Below, piece by piece: positions 12,073 through 23,330 of a DNA stretch of 64,000 bases. The notes below the pieces were generated by a model that was not told the DNA's origin, did not search any database, and saw only the letters and a list, made by a program, of their open reading frames with translations. Made by a program: the position numbers and the translations under genes. The stretch's first letter is position 1, and each line of letters opens with the position of its first letter. Origin of the DNA: Lingula anatina. Taxonomy: Eukaryota > Brachiopoda > Lingulata > Lingulida > Lingulidae. The stretch covers positions 672,147-736,146 of the forward strand of contig NW_019773514.1 in assembly GCF_001039355.2 (NCBI RefSeq). The letters are read 5' to 3'.

Positions 12073-14095
12073 GCTTTTTATATGGCGCCTTACATTCTAC
12101 CTCAAGGCGCCTTACAATAATGAATAATAAAATCAAATCATTAAAATGACTACAATATTTAAATCTAAAATACTCATTGGAAACCATTTAAAATTAACAC
12201 TACTAAAAAATCAATCTTATTAAAATATATAAAAAATCTAAGAGACATAGACAGATCTAAAATGTGGGTCTTTAAAAGGGATTTAAAATTGTCAAAGTCT
12301 TATGCTTTTCTAATAAAATTTGATAAGGCATTCCACACCCTGGGGCGAAGATTTTAAAAGCCCGATCGCCATAACTTTTGAGGCACCCCTTCTCTAAAAC
12401 AGAATATTCTAAAATAAGGTTATTCTCAGTATTGAAACGTGTGGACCGCCGTGGTGAGTTAAAACAGATAAGATCAGATAAATTTTAAGGTCCTTGTGTA
12501 TGGATCGCCTTAAAAATAATGCAAAGTACTTTAAAATCAATCCTCTGCTTCACAGGCAGCCAGTGTAATCCTTTCAGAATGGGAGTGATATGGTGTGTAC
12601 TTTATTTGTACTTTATTTGCACTTTATTTGACAAACCAGTCTCGCAGCTGAGTTTTGAATAACTTGTGTTTTTTTTAATATGATAGTCACTTATACCAAA
12701 AAGGAGACTATTGCAGTAATCTAATCTTGATGGCATAAATGCATGTACTAATTTTTCAGTGCTTTTGTTAATTAACACTTTCCTTCTTTTTCCAATGCGC
12801 CATAGTGCATAAGATGGTAATTAACACACTTCAGATACACGCTTCCCCATAGTGCCATTTTCATCGAGGGTAACTCCCAGATCTTTCAGATAACATGTAA
12901 TGTTGCAAAAAAAAAAAAACAAAATGCAAGCTTTGGTTATTTTATTAGCATTATTGACATAAACGCGTTCTACCAGACAAGAAACGGGAAATCAACAGAA
13001 AGATGACACAATATAAGTATGGCCAGAATTTTCAGAATCCATATATTGTGTTTCACGTTATGCTTTTGTTGCAGGGTTCCGCGAAGCCAAAGAGCATTTA
13101 AATCGCTTCCTCATCCACATGTACTCAGTTCATATCTGATTCAGTGTTTCTGGAATATTTGTGTATTTTTGGATTTGTGAAGTGGCACTTACACGATTCC
13201 AAAAAGTAAAATGAACTGTGGTATCTCTTTATCTATTTCAAAGCTGAAAATAGGTCAGATTAAGGACCAACATAGTTCTATATGACTGCTAAATCCTGAA
13301 TGTCCAAAGGCGGCCATCGGATAATATTTGTATATTTTTTAATATGACTTAGAATCCAACTAGGGTAAAAGCAACTAAATAGATGAATTTTTATGTCAAA
13401 ACTGTATTTGAAAAGTGATATAATTTAAAATTCCATGCATTTTTTCATTGTTTTCATAATATTGATGATAATCCATTCGTATGTAATTCTGAATCTCACA
13501 CGAATGGATTATCATCAATATTGATGATAATCCATTCGTGTGAGATTCAGAATTACAGCATAGATACGAGTAAGATAATTTACCGATCATTTTCTTTAAA
13601 AGAAACATGGATGTCCCGCCATCTGCAGTTCCAAAGTCTGCAATAATAAATGGAGCGTCCAAATCTTTCACAGGAACTTTATCTAAAAATAAACAGTGAA
13701 AATATATTGATTATATTATATGTTGAAATGAATACATAGAAAACTGATACAAATAATCGAACATTTAGGGGGCATAACATAACATGTTTTCATTCATACA
13801 TATGTTTTATGCCATAAAGCCACAGATTTGGTAGCATTAAGATCGGAAATATGGTCCACAGATTCGACCACAGAGTCTAACAGTCCATCTTTACAGAGCA
13901 ATGCACTTTGCATATTATGTAAGTTGCTGTATATATATATATATCATTATAATAAAATATCTTACCCAGAGCACTGAGGACCATAGGAGTGGCTGCGTCT
14001 ATAACATTAAAACATCCTATATTATTGTCACTGTAGAAGCCAGAGCCTTCCTTGCCGTAGGGAATGTGGCTATGGGGCAGCTGAGCGTCTGCCAT
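8421..14095 (-). CDS. SABATH-type SAM-dependent carboxyl methyltransferase, copy B (complete, 8 exons, 382 aa)
   Basis: Exons are 14095-13966, 13682-13584, 11945-11847, 11553-11403, 10765-10635, 9981-9842, 9341-9167 and 8644-8421, all with GT-AG borders. Phases join without a break to 382 codons plus stop, within the usual 350-390 of the family. Landmarks in order: SAM-binding DFGTADGG (residues 59-66), VVYEDQPVNDF (91-101, plant FLNDLPGNDF), GTSFYSQ (132-138) with SLHF and HWLS (Trp156, matching the carboxylate-binding Trp of plant salicylate methyltransferase), an AKDW helix in exon 5, and WKEMVTEEDIT then EEFD in exons 6-7 (plant MVSEGLIEEEKLD). The N-terminus has no signal peptide or membrane segment, so it is probably cytosolic. 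The start is the ATG of MADAQLPHSH. Family assignment is firm; the substrate is unknown. Introns carry a MITE, a LINE remnant and a perfect palindrome that copy C lacks. Confidence 0.9.
9650..9842 (-). repeat. 63-bp splice-donor minisatellite at exon 6 of copy B (about 3 units)
   Basis: On the minus strand each unit reads as a variant of NKYWKEMVTEGEITQ followed by GTAAGG or GTGGGG. Donor-like CAG|GT junctions end exons at 9842 (the one that gives the family length) and 9776, with a weaker site at 9713 and an extra CAG|GT at 9826. Spacing is 63-66 bp. The frame stays open through the array. Confidence 0.85.
10148..10307. mobile_element. MITE with CCCAGC(A/G)GGCA termini and CAACGTT-rich interior
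   Basis: The ends, CCCAGCAGGCA and TGCCCGCTGGG, are inverted repeats matching 10 of 11. The interior is a run of CAACGTT/AACGTTG words. It lies in intron 5 of copy B. The paralogous site in copy C (around 18690-18720) reads straight through from ACTTTACAAA to ATTGCATGCC, so the empty site is visible. A short AAA is repeated on both sides of the insert. Confidence 0.85.
10887..10926. repeat. (CATA)n tetranucleotide repeat
   Basis: About ten CATA units in intron 4 of copy B. Copy C has a looser ACATACAC tract at the corresponding place (19318-19372). Confidence 0.9.
11113..11327. mobile_element. Inverted-repeat element, family P1 (first copy)
   Basis: The two ends, around ACAGATTTAGATCGAT and ATCGATCTAAATCTGT, are inverted repeats. 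The inner arms, around CCCCCTGGGGAGT and ACCCCCAGGGAGT, extend the pairing. It sits in intron 4 of copy B and is missing from intron 4 of copy C. A relative shares the internal AATGTCTGTC.CG.CTAC stretch and lies at 21832-22099. Non-autonomous DNA transposon is the likely class. Confidence 0.75.
12030..12920 (-). mobile_element. Decayed LINE (CR1/L2-like) 3' end in intron 2 of copy B
   Basis: On the minus strand, near 12400-12250, degraded translation gives YGDRAFKIFAP, then after a one-base frameshift PRVWNALSNFIRKA, a stop, and DFDNFKSLLKTHI. This is the usual C-terminal signature of CR1/L2/Jockey-type reverse transcriptases (RAF..AP..WN.LP..I..A.....FK..LKTHLF). The (ATT)n on the minus strand at 12030-12071 would be its microsatellite tail. 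Copy C intron 2 lacks the insert, with flanks CTGGTATG.AGATA and AATGCAAG. The element therefore arrived after copies B and C separated. Confidence 0.8.
13482..13557. repeat. Perfect 76-bp palindrome in intron 2 of copy B
   Basis: Two 38-bp arms with no spacer, centred between 13519 and 13520, pair without a mismatch. A further direct copy of the first 20 bases of the right arm lies at 13461-13480. Copy C has only a single, diverged version next to its exon 2 (about 20930-20960), so the fold-back arose in copy B. It ends 27 bp from the exon 2 donor. Confidence 0.97.
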
Positions 14096-14599
14096 GACTG
14101 CAGCGTAAGAATTTTCTGTTCTTACTGAAATCGCAAACTGATATCGTTAACGAACCTATGTTCTTAATATGCCGCCCTGAAATTGTCAGCACACGACAGT
14201 GGTTCCAGTCAATGACAGTTCTTAGGATAAATGAATTCCTGAACATACACCAATAGGTCGTTAAGTAGCTAGAGATCCCTTAATTTAGGTCCTACTGGGC
14301 CCCTCGGGTGACCAAGGTTCATGGGTATCATATGAAAGCTAGTTCATTAAGTTAGAAATATATTTCTTTGTTGTATTTCTATGTGGTATCTGTGCTATTT
14401 TGAATCAAAATAGCGGCATTTTTATTATATGTGTGATTTATATGGGTAAACTATCTGAAAAAATCAGGTGATCAAGACCTAGATTCAACAGAAATCTATT
14501 TTCCTCTTTTTTATTATCTAAACAGTAAATTGGATAAAAGATGTAAGCATATCCAATTATTAACGAAGCTTATTTCTCGCCCCTGCCTCGTAAAAACGG

Positions 14600-14740
14600 G
14601 GAGGGGGATGGATGTGTCTATAACATCAAGGCATCCACTAGTTTTGTCACTGAAGAAGCTACCGCCTTCTTCGAAGTACATGTACCCAGTAGGGTATTTG
14701 GTTGCAGGGCACCTGAACTTCTGCCATGTCTGCGGTGCCT
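14600..14740 (-). pseudogene. Relic of a methyltransferase exon 1
   Basis: On the minus strand an ATG precedes AEVQVP, then residues recalling the normal IPYGKEGSGFFSDN stretch, but with an insertion, altered frame and stop codons, ending in a recognisable GC.DVIDT-like tail. It lies about 500 bp upstream of exon 1 of copy B. It is a decayed extra exon 1, from a lost copy or a local duplication. Confidence 0.7.
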
Positions 14741-15830
14741 CTATTTTCTTTTCTTACTGAAATCAAACACTGATAGCATTAAGCTAAATGAACCTATCTT
14801 CTCAATATGCCGCCCTAAACGAGTTGACCATTGGGCATACATTCTGTAATCACAGCGACGCTTTAGCCTCTTTTCAGCCACCATTCTCCTCCACATGTTT
14901 TTGAACCTCCAACGGAGACACAAAGATCGCTTTCTTGTGTAAAGGAAGTTAGACGTCCCCCAGTTCTATGCATATACATCTATGTACATTTCAAAAGCGT
15001 TTCATAACACGCGTGTAATACATTCTACCCTATATGTATCACACATTAAACTAGAAAGCTCTCCAAGAGCGCAGACTTGATTTTCACAATTTAGGCAAAA
15101 TGTAAACAAGAAAGAAATATAGTGAATTGGTTTGCTATAAGGCGAAATAACCCCTCCCAATCATAATGACCAAAAGCATTATCTTCATTGCAGCACCACC
15201 TTATTACGAAAATTACCAAAATGATAAGTTATTTAATTACTTGCTAAACACCTAGCTACCACCTACCTAGTTCCATTAGGCTGTTTTGAAAGGTGAAAGG
15301 AAGCTGTCAGCACTCCGTGGCGTCGAACAAGACAGGAAAGCATGCGAGAATCAGCGAAAAATGGGACTAACCTGACACAGCGTGAAACTACAAGCAGGGA
15401 ATGTCGTCCTTGAAATACAAAAGTAACTCCCCAAAACATTGTGAATACTGTTGTGCAAGAGAATAATTGGACAGAACTTGTAGAAGATAACGGCGGAAAT
15501 TATCAGTTTTTATTCGTTGCCCCACTCGCTCGTCTACCATACTTTCTGACCCCACTCACAACAAAATCTCTCTCTCCCGAGACTGGGTTTTCATGGATGA
15601 TTCATACTGACATCACTTCATTTTGACCTAGTTAGCACTTTTGTGTGTGATTTGATGGAAGCGGGTAGATAAACTAAATAAAAATATCAGATGACCCAAT
15701 TAATTCAACTGAAATCACAATTGCTAATGTAGTGCCTATGTTCACGATTGCGCACGTTGTATCACATTACAACCACTTTAATATGTGCTAAACGAGACCT
15801 GCATATTCTTGTACCTTATATTATAGTGTA
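14741..15830. other. 5' flank of copy B, shared with copy C
   Basis: No gene found. The stretches around 15050-15090 and 15500-15660 are homologous to 22400-22440 and 22470-22630 upstream of copy C, so about 1.5 kb of upstream sequence was duplicated with the gene. The promoter may lie in the conserved part, but no motif can be named. Confidence 0.6.
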
Positions 15831-16135
15831 AGAGTAGGAAATAGCTTTGTAGATATATTATTATCTCCAGATGATGTGGCATTTATTGCTCCTACCGAGG
15901 AAACCTTGCAAGTTATGCTTGATAAGCTAAGTGAGTGGTCTTATAAATGGAGTTTATTTGTTAACCAAAAGAGAAAAAAAATCGTACATTTCAGAAAACC
16001 AGGGGTTGAAATGAGTAACTTTCAATTTAACTGCGGTGGAGTGCCACTTGACTATGAAAAGTCTTATAAATATCTTGGAGTTACCTTAGCAGATACACTT
16101 AATTATAGTGCAAATGCATATTAAGGAATTTTTTG
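15830..16135 (+). mobile_element. Fragment of a LINE reverse transcriptase
   Basis: Open frame reading SPDDVAFIAPTEETLQVML, then LSEWSYKWSLFVNQKRKKIVHF and DYEKSYKYLGVTL. This matches the palm region of non-LTR reverse transcriptases: the catalytic F/YADD, the WCKKW..KVN..KTK..HF block and the YKYLG motif. The catalytic Tyr/Phe-Ala is replaced by Ser-Pro and the 3' part is missing, so it is a dead fragment. Confidence 0.85.
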
Positions 16136-16149
16136 AGTCCTTGGAACTT

Positions 16150-16300
16150 TATCAAAAAAACATCAACAGTGCCAAGAGTGGAAACAGCAGGTGCCGTTTA
16201 TTGAAGATTGATATGTCCCCGGATAGGTTTGAACCCACATCCTCCCGCTCCGGAGGCGGACACTCTAACGACAAGGCCATCTGCATATGGTGTTGACACG
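16150..16300 (-). mobile_element. tRNA-derived SINE head
   Basis: On the minus strand there is a B-box-like GGTTCAAACC preceded by GGGAGGATGTG and an A-box-like TGGCCTTGTCGTTAGAG, in the layout of tRNA-related SINEs of marine invertebrates. It adjoins the LINE fragment and an AT microsatellite, and the pairing is too poor for a working tRNA gene. Confidence 0.6.
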
Positions 16301-16327
16301 TATGGTAAATATGGTAATAAACAGCAT

Positions 16328-16329
<2 letters not shown>

Positions 16330-16402
<73 letters not shown>
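16330..16402. repeat. (AT)n microsatellite
   Basis: About 70 bp of pure AT directly after the SINE-like segment, possibly the grown tail of that element. Confidence 0.95.
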
Positions 16403-16404
<2 letters not shown>

Positions 16405-17157
16405 CAATGAGTGAGCATACCTCCCCAGTGACATGCATTGGCGGGTCAAACCTACAACCTGGAAACAAAACCTGCTAACCTGTATACCAACATATCACAT
16501 AAAGGGTGTGGGCAACTGAAAGCCCGGGCCAGTAATAAGTGCACGAGTTCTGCATGCAGAAACACACAGAAAAACACTTGTTCATGCATAAAACCAACTA
16601 TGGCCAATAAAGTAATGTTTATATTGACAAAGGATGATGCAAACTGTTCAATCCACGCCGTCTGCCCACTGCCATCACAAGTACTGAAACAAGGCTTACT
16701 GTCCAGCGAGCGAAAAGAGTCGGTGAAAGGGGTCAGCCAGACACTGGCTCCCGGTAATCTGACTTAGAGTCAGATTTATTTTAGAGTCAGATTGACTCCA
16801 TGAGAGCCAGGGGGTGATTGACTCTTATAAGAGAGTCTAAAGACTCGGGTAGTGGGGTAATTTGACCCTTATATAGGAGTCAAATTAACTCCATGGTGGT
16901 CAAGGGGTGTTGATGGTCAGTGCATTGAAGTCCTCAACAGAGAAACACTTGCACTTAGCGAAGAATACATGCCTTTATGTGATAATGCTGACTTTGTAGC
17001 ATGTGGCCGTGTCTTTTCGATATCTTGAGCAGGCCATGCAATAAAGAATAGCTCTTGTCAAAAAGAAGTCTAGTCTCTTCAAACATAAGTTCATTTTTAC
17101 CATCCTTATACAGGAGGCAATGAAAAACATATTTCAGCAAAAGAATAGTTGAAGATT
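16403..17157. other. Intergenic between copies B and C with GAGTC-rich inverted words
   Basis: No gene found. At 16750-16905 the words GAGTCAGATT, GACTCC, GACTCTTATAAGAGAGTC and GGAGTCAAATTAACTCC repeat in both orientations, perhaps a worn inverted-repeat element. From 16915 the sequence is 3' flank shared with copy B. Confidence 0.45.
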
Positions 17158-20100
17158 TTACATTTTTACAATGTCGATGAAAGCTTGAACATAATCTGCA
17201 CTATGATTCTCTGGCCCTGACGCCACTGCTTTTTCGTACTCCAAAAAGAACTTATCCACAATGGCGGCCTTTTCCTCCTCTGAGCGAGAGCTATCCAGAC
17301 CTGAGAGGAAAGAGAAGTTGCTCCAGGCGCGGAGGGATTGGATATACCGCTTGGCATGATTGGCTGCTGCCTCTTGGCCACCTAGAATTGACAATGTCAT
17401 TTTATCAGTCCATTTGCTCTCATTGCTTACCTTAAGCAAATTAATTATAATTCACAAACATCTTTTTCACAGAAGATATTAGGTAGCTTTTTTGGCCATG
17501 ATCCACTTTGACCCAGATAAATCAGTGGTATCGTATTATAATGAGGCAACTGTACTCCAGTTCACTAAATAATAGTAATAATAGTTAATAAGATAAATAA
17601 ATAACTCGCGCCTACGTCAATAACAATGATTTAGTCTTGACATCGCTTCAAGATGCGTCATCATCCGTTAATTGAAACGCCATTAAGGATATTAATATTT
17701 TATTAAAATACACATCCTCTCCCTGTATGTGAACGTATTATTTTGATACAGGCATGAGGACACGTGAAGCATTTGGCAGCGTACCATATTGATGGGCGAA
17801 GATCAGCAAAATACATTCAATTTTTATATGACAGTGTGACAACTAGCAGTATTTAAACTAAGTAAATGGATTAGGTCGAGTGGAACTGTGGAATGATAAT
17901 ATATAGAAAAGAACATGCACAAACAAACCCTTCTTTCCACTCCTTGTCCATTCCTCATGGAATGGACAACGCACCACTTTTGATTCAATGGACAGCACTT
18001 TTAACCCACATTTGGACACAGCAGAGTTCGCGTCATAAAAGGGTGCGCTGCATTCTTCTAGTGTTCGAATATAGACGTTGATGCTTGTGTTGTCAAATTC
18101 TTCCTGAAAGTATTGATCGCAATTGTAATTGGACAGACAGTTATACTTTTTCTAAATAGCCAAATCCTTAGGCAATGACAGAAATGTATAATTAATCATT
18201 TTAGATGTTCGACTTCTCTGTGTTTTTGGATCGCGATAACACAGGCTCGAGCGAATCTCAACATCCCTAACCAGTACTTTTTGAACTTTTGTTCTCTTTC
18301 ATGTATTTCCGGTACTTGTTTAAGTTATGTTCCTCTACCTGTGCGATCTCTCCCTCAGTGACCATCTCCTTCCAGTACTTGTTAAAGTAATGTTCCCTTA
18401 CCTGTGTGATCTCTCCCTCTGTGACCATCTCCTTCCAGTATTTGGTAAGACTGTGGAACATGGTCTGCTTGATATTTTTTGTGGCACCTGGATATTGTCC
18501 TTCTTTGTCTAAACATGGAACTATGATCACAGCTCTGCCCCCTGAATACCAAGAAATACAAAGAAATTAAATGAGTCTATGACGGTTAAACTAAGCTAAT
18601 CACAAGATAATATAATAAAAACAAAACAACAAAAAAAAAAAAGAATATATGAGGTGTACCAGGGAAAACAAGAACCGCTTTCAGAAGTCACACTTTACAA
18701 ATATTGCATGCCTATTTGAATGTATAAATAAACGATTAAATAAGGCAAACCTAGACGAGTTTGTGAAAAAAATGCAGTATATGTGCCACACTACTGATCA
18801 CACAAAAAGTACAAAAAGGAGAAATGCAGATACAAAAAGGAGAAATGCAGAAATAAAACCTATTCAAAACATCGAGAGCAACCAGTGAGATTAACGTACT
18901 TCTAAAAATTCTGGTCATCAATGTTTGTTTTGTGAGCTCTGGTGATTTTTGTACAGCGTAGTCTCTTTATCTTTAATAAAATGTTACTGAAATAAAAGCA
19001 TATTATACTTTACTACATATCTGATACCCGTTTGTATATACCTGATCTCAACTCATTAGCTCTCGCCAGAAGAATGGCCTCCCAGTCTTTGGCCGCCTGG
19101 GCTTGGAACAGAGCTTTCTCCGTAGGATCTGTGATATCAAGATGTACCAGAGCTCCGGTGATTCTACACGGTCTGAAAATATTTTTGTGCATGATTCCAC
19201 ATATTTTGCTGGCACTAGTTCTAACCACTTGTTGGTATGTTCTCTGACAAAGCCGAACAAAAGGCCGTGTTTCACAAACCATTTTATCAAATTTTCCACC
19301 GTTATTTTCTCTCAAGGTACATACATACATACTGGGCATACATACACACACATACACACATACATACATACTGGAAGATAGAAGGTAGTTTGGAATAGTT
19401 TGAAAAGGTGGGAGAAAAACATTTCTCAATTTCAATACTAAGACACAAAAGACAAATACTTTAATGATAATGAACAATAAATCAATAATTTTAAGAACTA
19501 CAGCAGTTTATGACACAGTGGTACTAGTGCAGTGTATATTAGGTTAATCCGAATTATTAAACATAACGTCGTTCCTTGAAGCGTTGTTTATTTAAATTAT
19601 TAAGATATTAAAAACAGTTCACGTACCTAGTAGACAGCCAGTGCATGGCAGTGAAGGACATACCAAAGTGCAAGCTATCAGGAGGCAAACACTGGGAGTA
19701 GAAACTGGTACCACTGGCCAACACATACACATTGTTAAACTCCTGCATGTAGGACGTGGGTGCATGGCTCAGCAAACCTCGTAAAAAAAACATAATATCA
19801 GCCTTCCTCTGGCATTTAAAGTGCATCTTTATCTCACACACAAATCACTTTATGGACATACGTTAAACTGCCATCGATTTCTATTGCTAAGGTAGCATGG
19901 AGCTACATGCTGCCGTCATTAATACTTGCATGTCGATAACAGATTGACAGACTTCTGGTTTCCAACGTACTCGTTACACCACCAGCTTTACTGTTTTCTA
20001 CCCAGAGCCGGGACGAGGCGTGTAAGTCAAATCTGATTGCATTCGGCAATAGTTCCCGCGTAGTTAGTTCAAACTACCTAGTATGATATATGTAGTTTCA

Positions 20101-20263
20101 TTGTGAATGTACTCTTACTGCCTACCATGTATTCTAAAAAACAGCGACTTGAAGTCATTGCAAGGCTGGTCCTCATACACCACTTGAAGGGGCAGTTCCT
20201 TGCCGTGCCTTTTACGCAAACGTTCTGAAACAATGATAAGTAGAACTTCTTTAGAATAATGTT

Positions 20264-20303
<40 letters not shown>

Positions 20304-21494
20304 TATTTTATTTGATGTTGATCAGAATTGGTATGTAGTTGTACCTGGTATGTAGATATCAAATGCAAGTTTTGAATATTTTATTAGCATCATTGACATA
20401 AACGCGTTCTACCAGACAAAAACAGTGAAATCAACAGAAAGGTGGCACCATATAATTATAAATATGTCCAATATTTTTAGAATCTGTATTTTGACTTTCA
20501 CAGTATGTTTTCGTTTTAGGGTTCCACGGAGCCAAAGAACATATAGCTCCCTCATGTACTCAATTCATATCTGTAACTAAGAAGTAAAATAATTCAGTGT
20601 TTCTGGAATATTTGTGTAATTTTAGATTTGTGAAATAGCACTTACACAATTCCAAAGAGTAAAATGAACTGTGGTTTATCTTTATCTATTTTTAAACTGA
20701 AAGTAGGCCAGATCGAGGACCTATTATATGAATGTAAAATCTTGAATGTCCAATGACGACCAACGGATAATATTTATAATTTTTTGAAATATGACTTAAA
20801 ATCCAATTATGATAAATCAAAGCAACTTTATACATGTTTCTATGTCAAAACTGTATTTGAAAAGTGATATAATTTAATATTTCTTGCATTTTTTCATAAT
20901 AATAATAATAATAATAATTATAACCCGTGTGTAATCCATCCGTACGAGATTCAGAATTACAGCAAATATACGAGTAAGACAATTTACCTATCATTTTGGT
21001 TATAAGAAAAATGGAGGTCCCACCGTCTGCAGTCCCAAAGTCAGCAATTATAAATGGAGCGTCCAAACTTTTCACTGGAACTTTATCTAAAAGTAAATAG
21101 TGGAAATATATGGATTATATCATATGTTGAAATTAACACATAGAAAATTGATACAAACAATCGAACATTTAGGGGGCATAAACATGCCATAACTTATTTT
21201 CCTTCATACAGATGTTTTATGTCATATAGCCACAGATTTAGTAGCAATAAGATCGGATGCCGTGGTCCACAGATGAGATAGAGTCTGACAGTCCATCTTT
21301 CCAGAGAAATGAACTTTGAGGATCATATGAGTGGTTGTATATATGATTTTTCAATATATCTTACCCAGGGCATCGAGGACCATAGGAGTGGCTGCGTCTA
21401 TAACATTAAAACATCCACTGCTGTAGTCACTAAAGAAGCCGGAGCCCTCCTTGCCGTAGGGTATGTGACTGTGGGGCAACTGAATGTCTGCCAT
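17158..21494 (-). CDS. SABATH-type SAM-dependent carboxyl methyltransferase, copy C (complete, 8 exons, 382 aa)
   Basis: Exons are 21494-21365, 21086-20988, 20224-20126, 19777-19627, 19172-19042, 18541-18402, 18103-17929 and 17381-17158. Each equals its copy B counterpart in length and phase, giving 382 residues. The ADFGTADGGTS motif, VVYEDQPCNDF, GTSFYSQCLPPDSLHF and HWLS are all kept, as are the exon 5 AKDW helix and the C-terminal FLSGLDSSRSEEEKAAIVDKFF region. The start is the ATG of MADIQLPHSH; an upstream in-frame ATG (21533) would add 13 residues but is not conserved. Exon 2 has SIFLITKMIG where B has SMFLLKKMIG. Together with copy B it forms a recent tandem pair that shares 5' and 3' flanks. 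It is likely active; substrate not predictable. Confidence 0.9.
18275..18402 (-). repeat. 63-bp splice-donor minisatellite at exon 6 of copy C (2 units plus a worn third)
   Basis: Donor-like CAG|GTAAGG ends the exon at 18402 and CAG|GTAGAGG at 18339, exactly 63 bp apart. The unit encodes NKYWKEMVTEGEI. The frame is open across both. Confidence 0.85.
20265..20301. repeat. (CA)n microsatellite
   Basis: Pure CA tract in intron 2 of copy C, about 40 bp upstream (on the minus strand) of the exon 3 acceptor. Confidence 0.95.
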
Positions 21495-21831
21495 GACTGC
21501 AGTGTAAGAAATTTCTGTTCTTACTGAAATCACAAACTGATATCGTTAACGAACCTATATTCTCAACATGCCGCCCTGAACGAGTCCACAGATTGTCAGC
21601 ACACGACAGTGGTTCCAGTCAATGACAGTTTTTAGGATAAATGAATTCCTGAACATATACCAATAGGTCGTTCGGTAGCTAAAGATCCCTAAATTAAGGT
21701 CGTACTGGGCCACATAGGTGAGCAAGGTTCATGGGTGTCATGTGAAAGTTAATTAAGTTAGAAATCAGTTTCTCTGTGGTATCAGTTTCGAATCAGAAAC
21801 TTTCGTTGTGTAAATGGTCAACTTAGGGACC

Positions 21832-22099
21832 ATTCCCAGTGCCTATCGTACTAACTTTGGATCGATCTATCTCCAAGGGGATTCGCACTAAATTGGTTTC
21901 AGCTTAAGCGGCTTTAATGTCTGTCACGTCTACATAAGCTGTTAGGGGGCAATTAACTACCGGAGGCCGCACGAAAGTTGATTACCCAGGCAGATTCGGT
22001 AGGCATGACAGACATTTAAGTCGCTTGAGTTGATGACAATTTAGCGTGAAGCCCATGGAGCTTGATCGATCCTGTTGGATCGAGCTAGGCATGGGAACC
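21832..22099. mobile_element. Inverted-repeat element, family P1 (second copy)
   Basis: About 270 bp forming one long imperfect hairpin: the left half around GCTTTAATGTCTGTCACG pairs with GACAGACATTTAAGTCGC in the right half, and the outer ends TTCCCAGTGCCTA and TAGGCATGGGAA pair. It shares internal sequence with 11113-11327. It lies upstream of copy C and not at the same place upstream of copy B. Confidence 0.75.
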
Positions 22100-22207
22100 C
22101 AGTCTTACAATTGACTTTGCTGATTTTTATCGAATTCTGTTAACAGTGCTGATCGAGTGCCTGCAAACGATTGCATAACGCGCGTGTTATACGTGGTAAA
22201 GGCTGTT

Positions 22208-22376
22208 CAGGCCCGTAGCCAGCAATCTCAGAGGGGAGGGTTCGTTTTCTGAAAAAGTGGACCTTTTAACGTAAAATCCTCAAGTACATAGATCAAATTT
22301 TACCCAGAGTGGACCTTTTCCCAGCAAAAAGGGTGGTTCTTTCGAACCCCCCGAAACCCCCCTGGCTACGGGCCTG
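22208..22376. mobile_element. hAT-like MITE with CAGGCCCGTAGCCAG termini
   Basis: The ends CAGGCCCGTAGCCAG and CTGGCTACGGGCCTG are perfect inverted repeats of 15 bp. The 5-bp word CTGTT is found directly outside both ends as a target-site duplication. The inside carries GGGTGGTTCTTTCGAACCCCCC, typical of a MITE family common in marine invertebrates; that family comparison is from memory. Confidence 0.88.
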
Positions 22377-23330
22377 CTGTTGTATATTCATCACACTCGG
22401 CTAGAAAGCTCTCCTAGAGGCAGACATTCACCAATTCAAAATGTAAACAAGTATATTTACGTGGATGCATTGTCAGTTTTTATTCGTAGACCCATTCGCT
22501 CGTCTGTTGTCATTTCTGACCCCACTCACCAAAAAAATCCCTCTCTCCCGAGACTGGGTTTTCATAGATGATTCCTACTGACATCACATCATTTGACCTA
22601 GTTAGCATTTTTGTGTGTGATTTGATGAAAGCGAGTAGTCAAGCTGAAAAATATCAGATGACCCAGATTCAATTGAAATTGCAATCTCTTTTTATTGTGG
22701 TTTATATGTTCACGATTGCGCAAGTTGTATCACATAACATCCACTTTAATATGTGCTGAACACGACCCGCATGTTCTAGTAACTTGTTTTTTAGGACACT
22801 GAGCATACACGCAACAGTCTAGACACGAGAGCTTCTTTTTTTTTTTAGCAAAAATGCATAAGGTATCCAAGATACTCGTATAAGTAAGGGATACATACAA
22901 ACATTCGGAAGCTCTTCAATGAGGTCACAGTTCAACTCTTAAAATTTAACAATAGATACAGAAACAGAACCGAGCAGAAACAAACAATTTTTAATTCCAA
23001 TTTAACAACATAGTTGTAATGGCTAACCATGTTTTCAAAAACACACAAAACACCATACCAGTAATCCAAAGAAATATTTGCTCAACACAGCCCCAACTTC
23101 ATTGTGGCGCACATGTTCACTGTTACGTAAGTTGTATCACAATGCGTCCTCATTAATCTGTGATAAAGATGTCACCTTGCCTGCTAGTAGTACATTTTCA
23201 TTTATTGCTGCATATTGTCGCATGTTACGAGGTCTTTTAACAATATTTAGAAACGATTTACTGAATTGCATACAACATTACCATGGTTATACAGAGGCAA
23301 ATCTCTTTCTGCAGAACAATAGTTGAAAGT
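22377..23330. other. Intergenic with 5' flank of copy C
   Basis: No gene found. The 22400-22760 part is homologous to 15050-15800 upstream of copy B. Confidence 0.6.

Noticed and set aside
16150-16300. tRNA gene on the minus strand
   Set aside because: Acceptor and anticodon stems do not pair well and the segment sits among retroelement debris; a SINE head fits better.
16152-16478. Several overlapping frames of IYIYIY type
   Set aside because: They arise only from the AT microsatellite.
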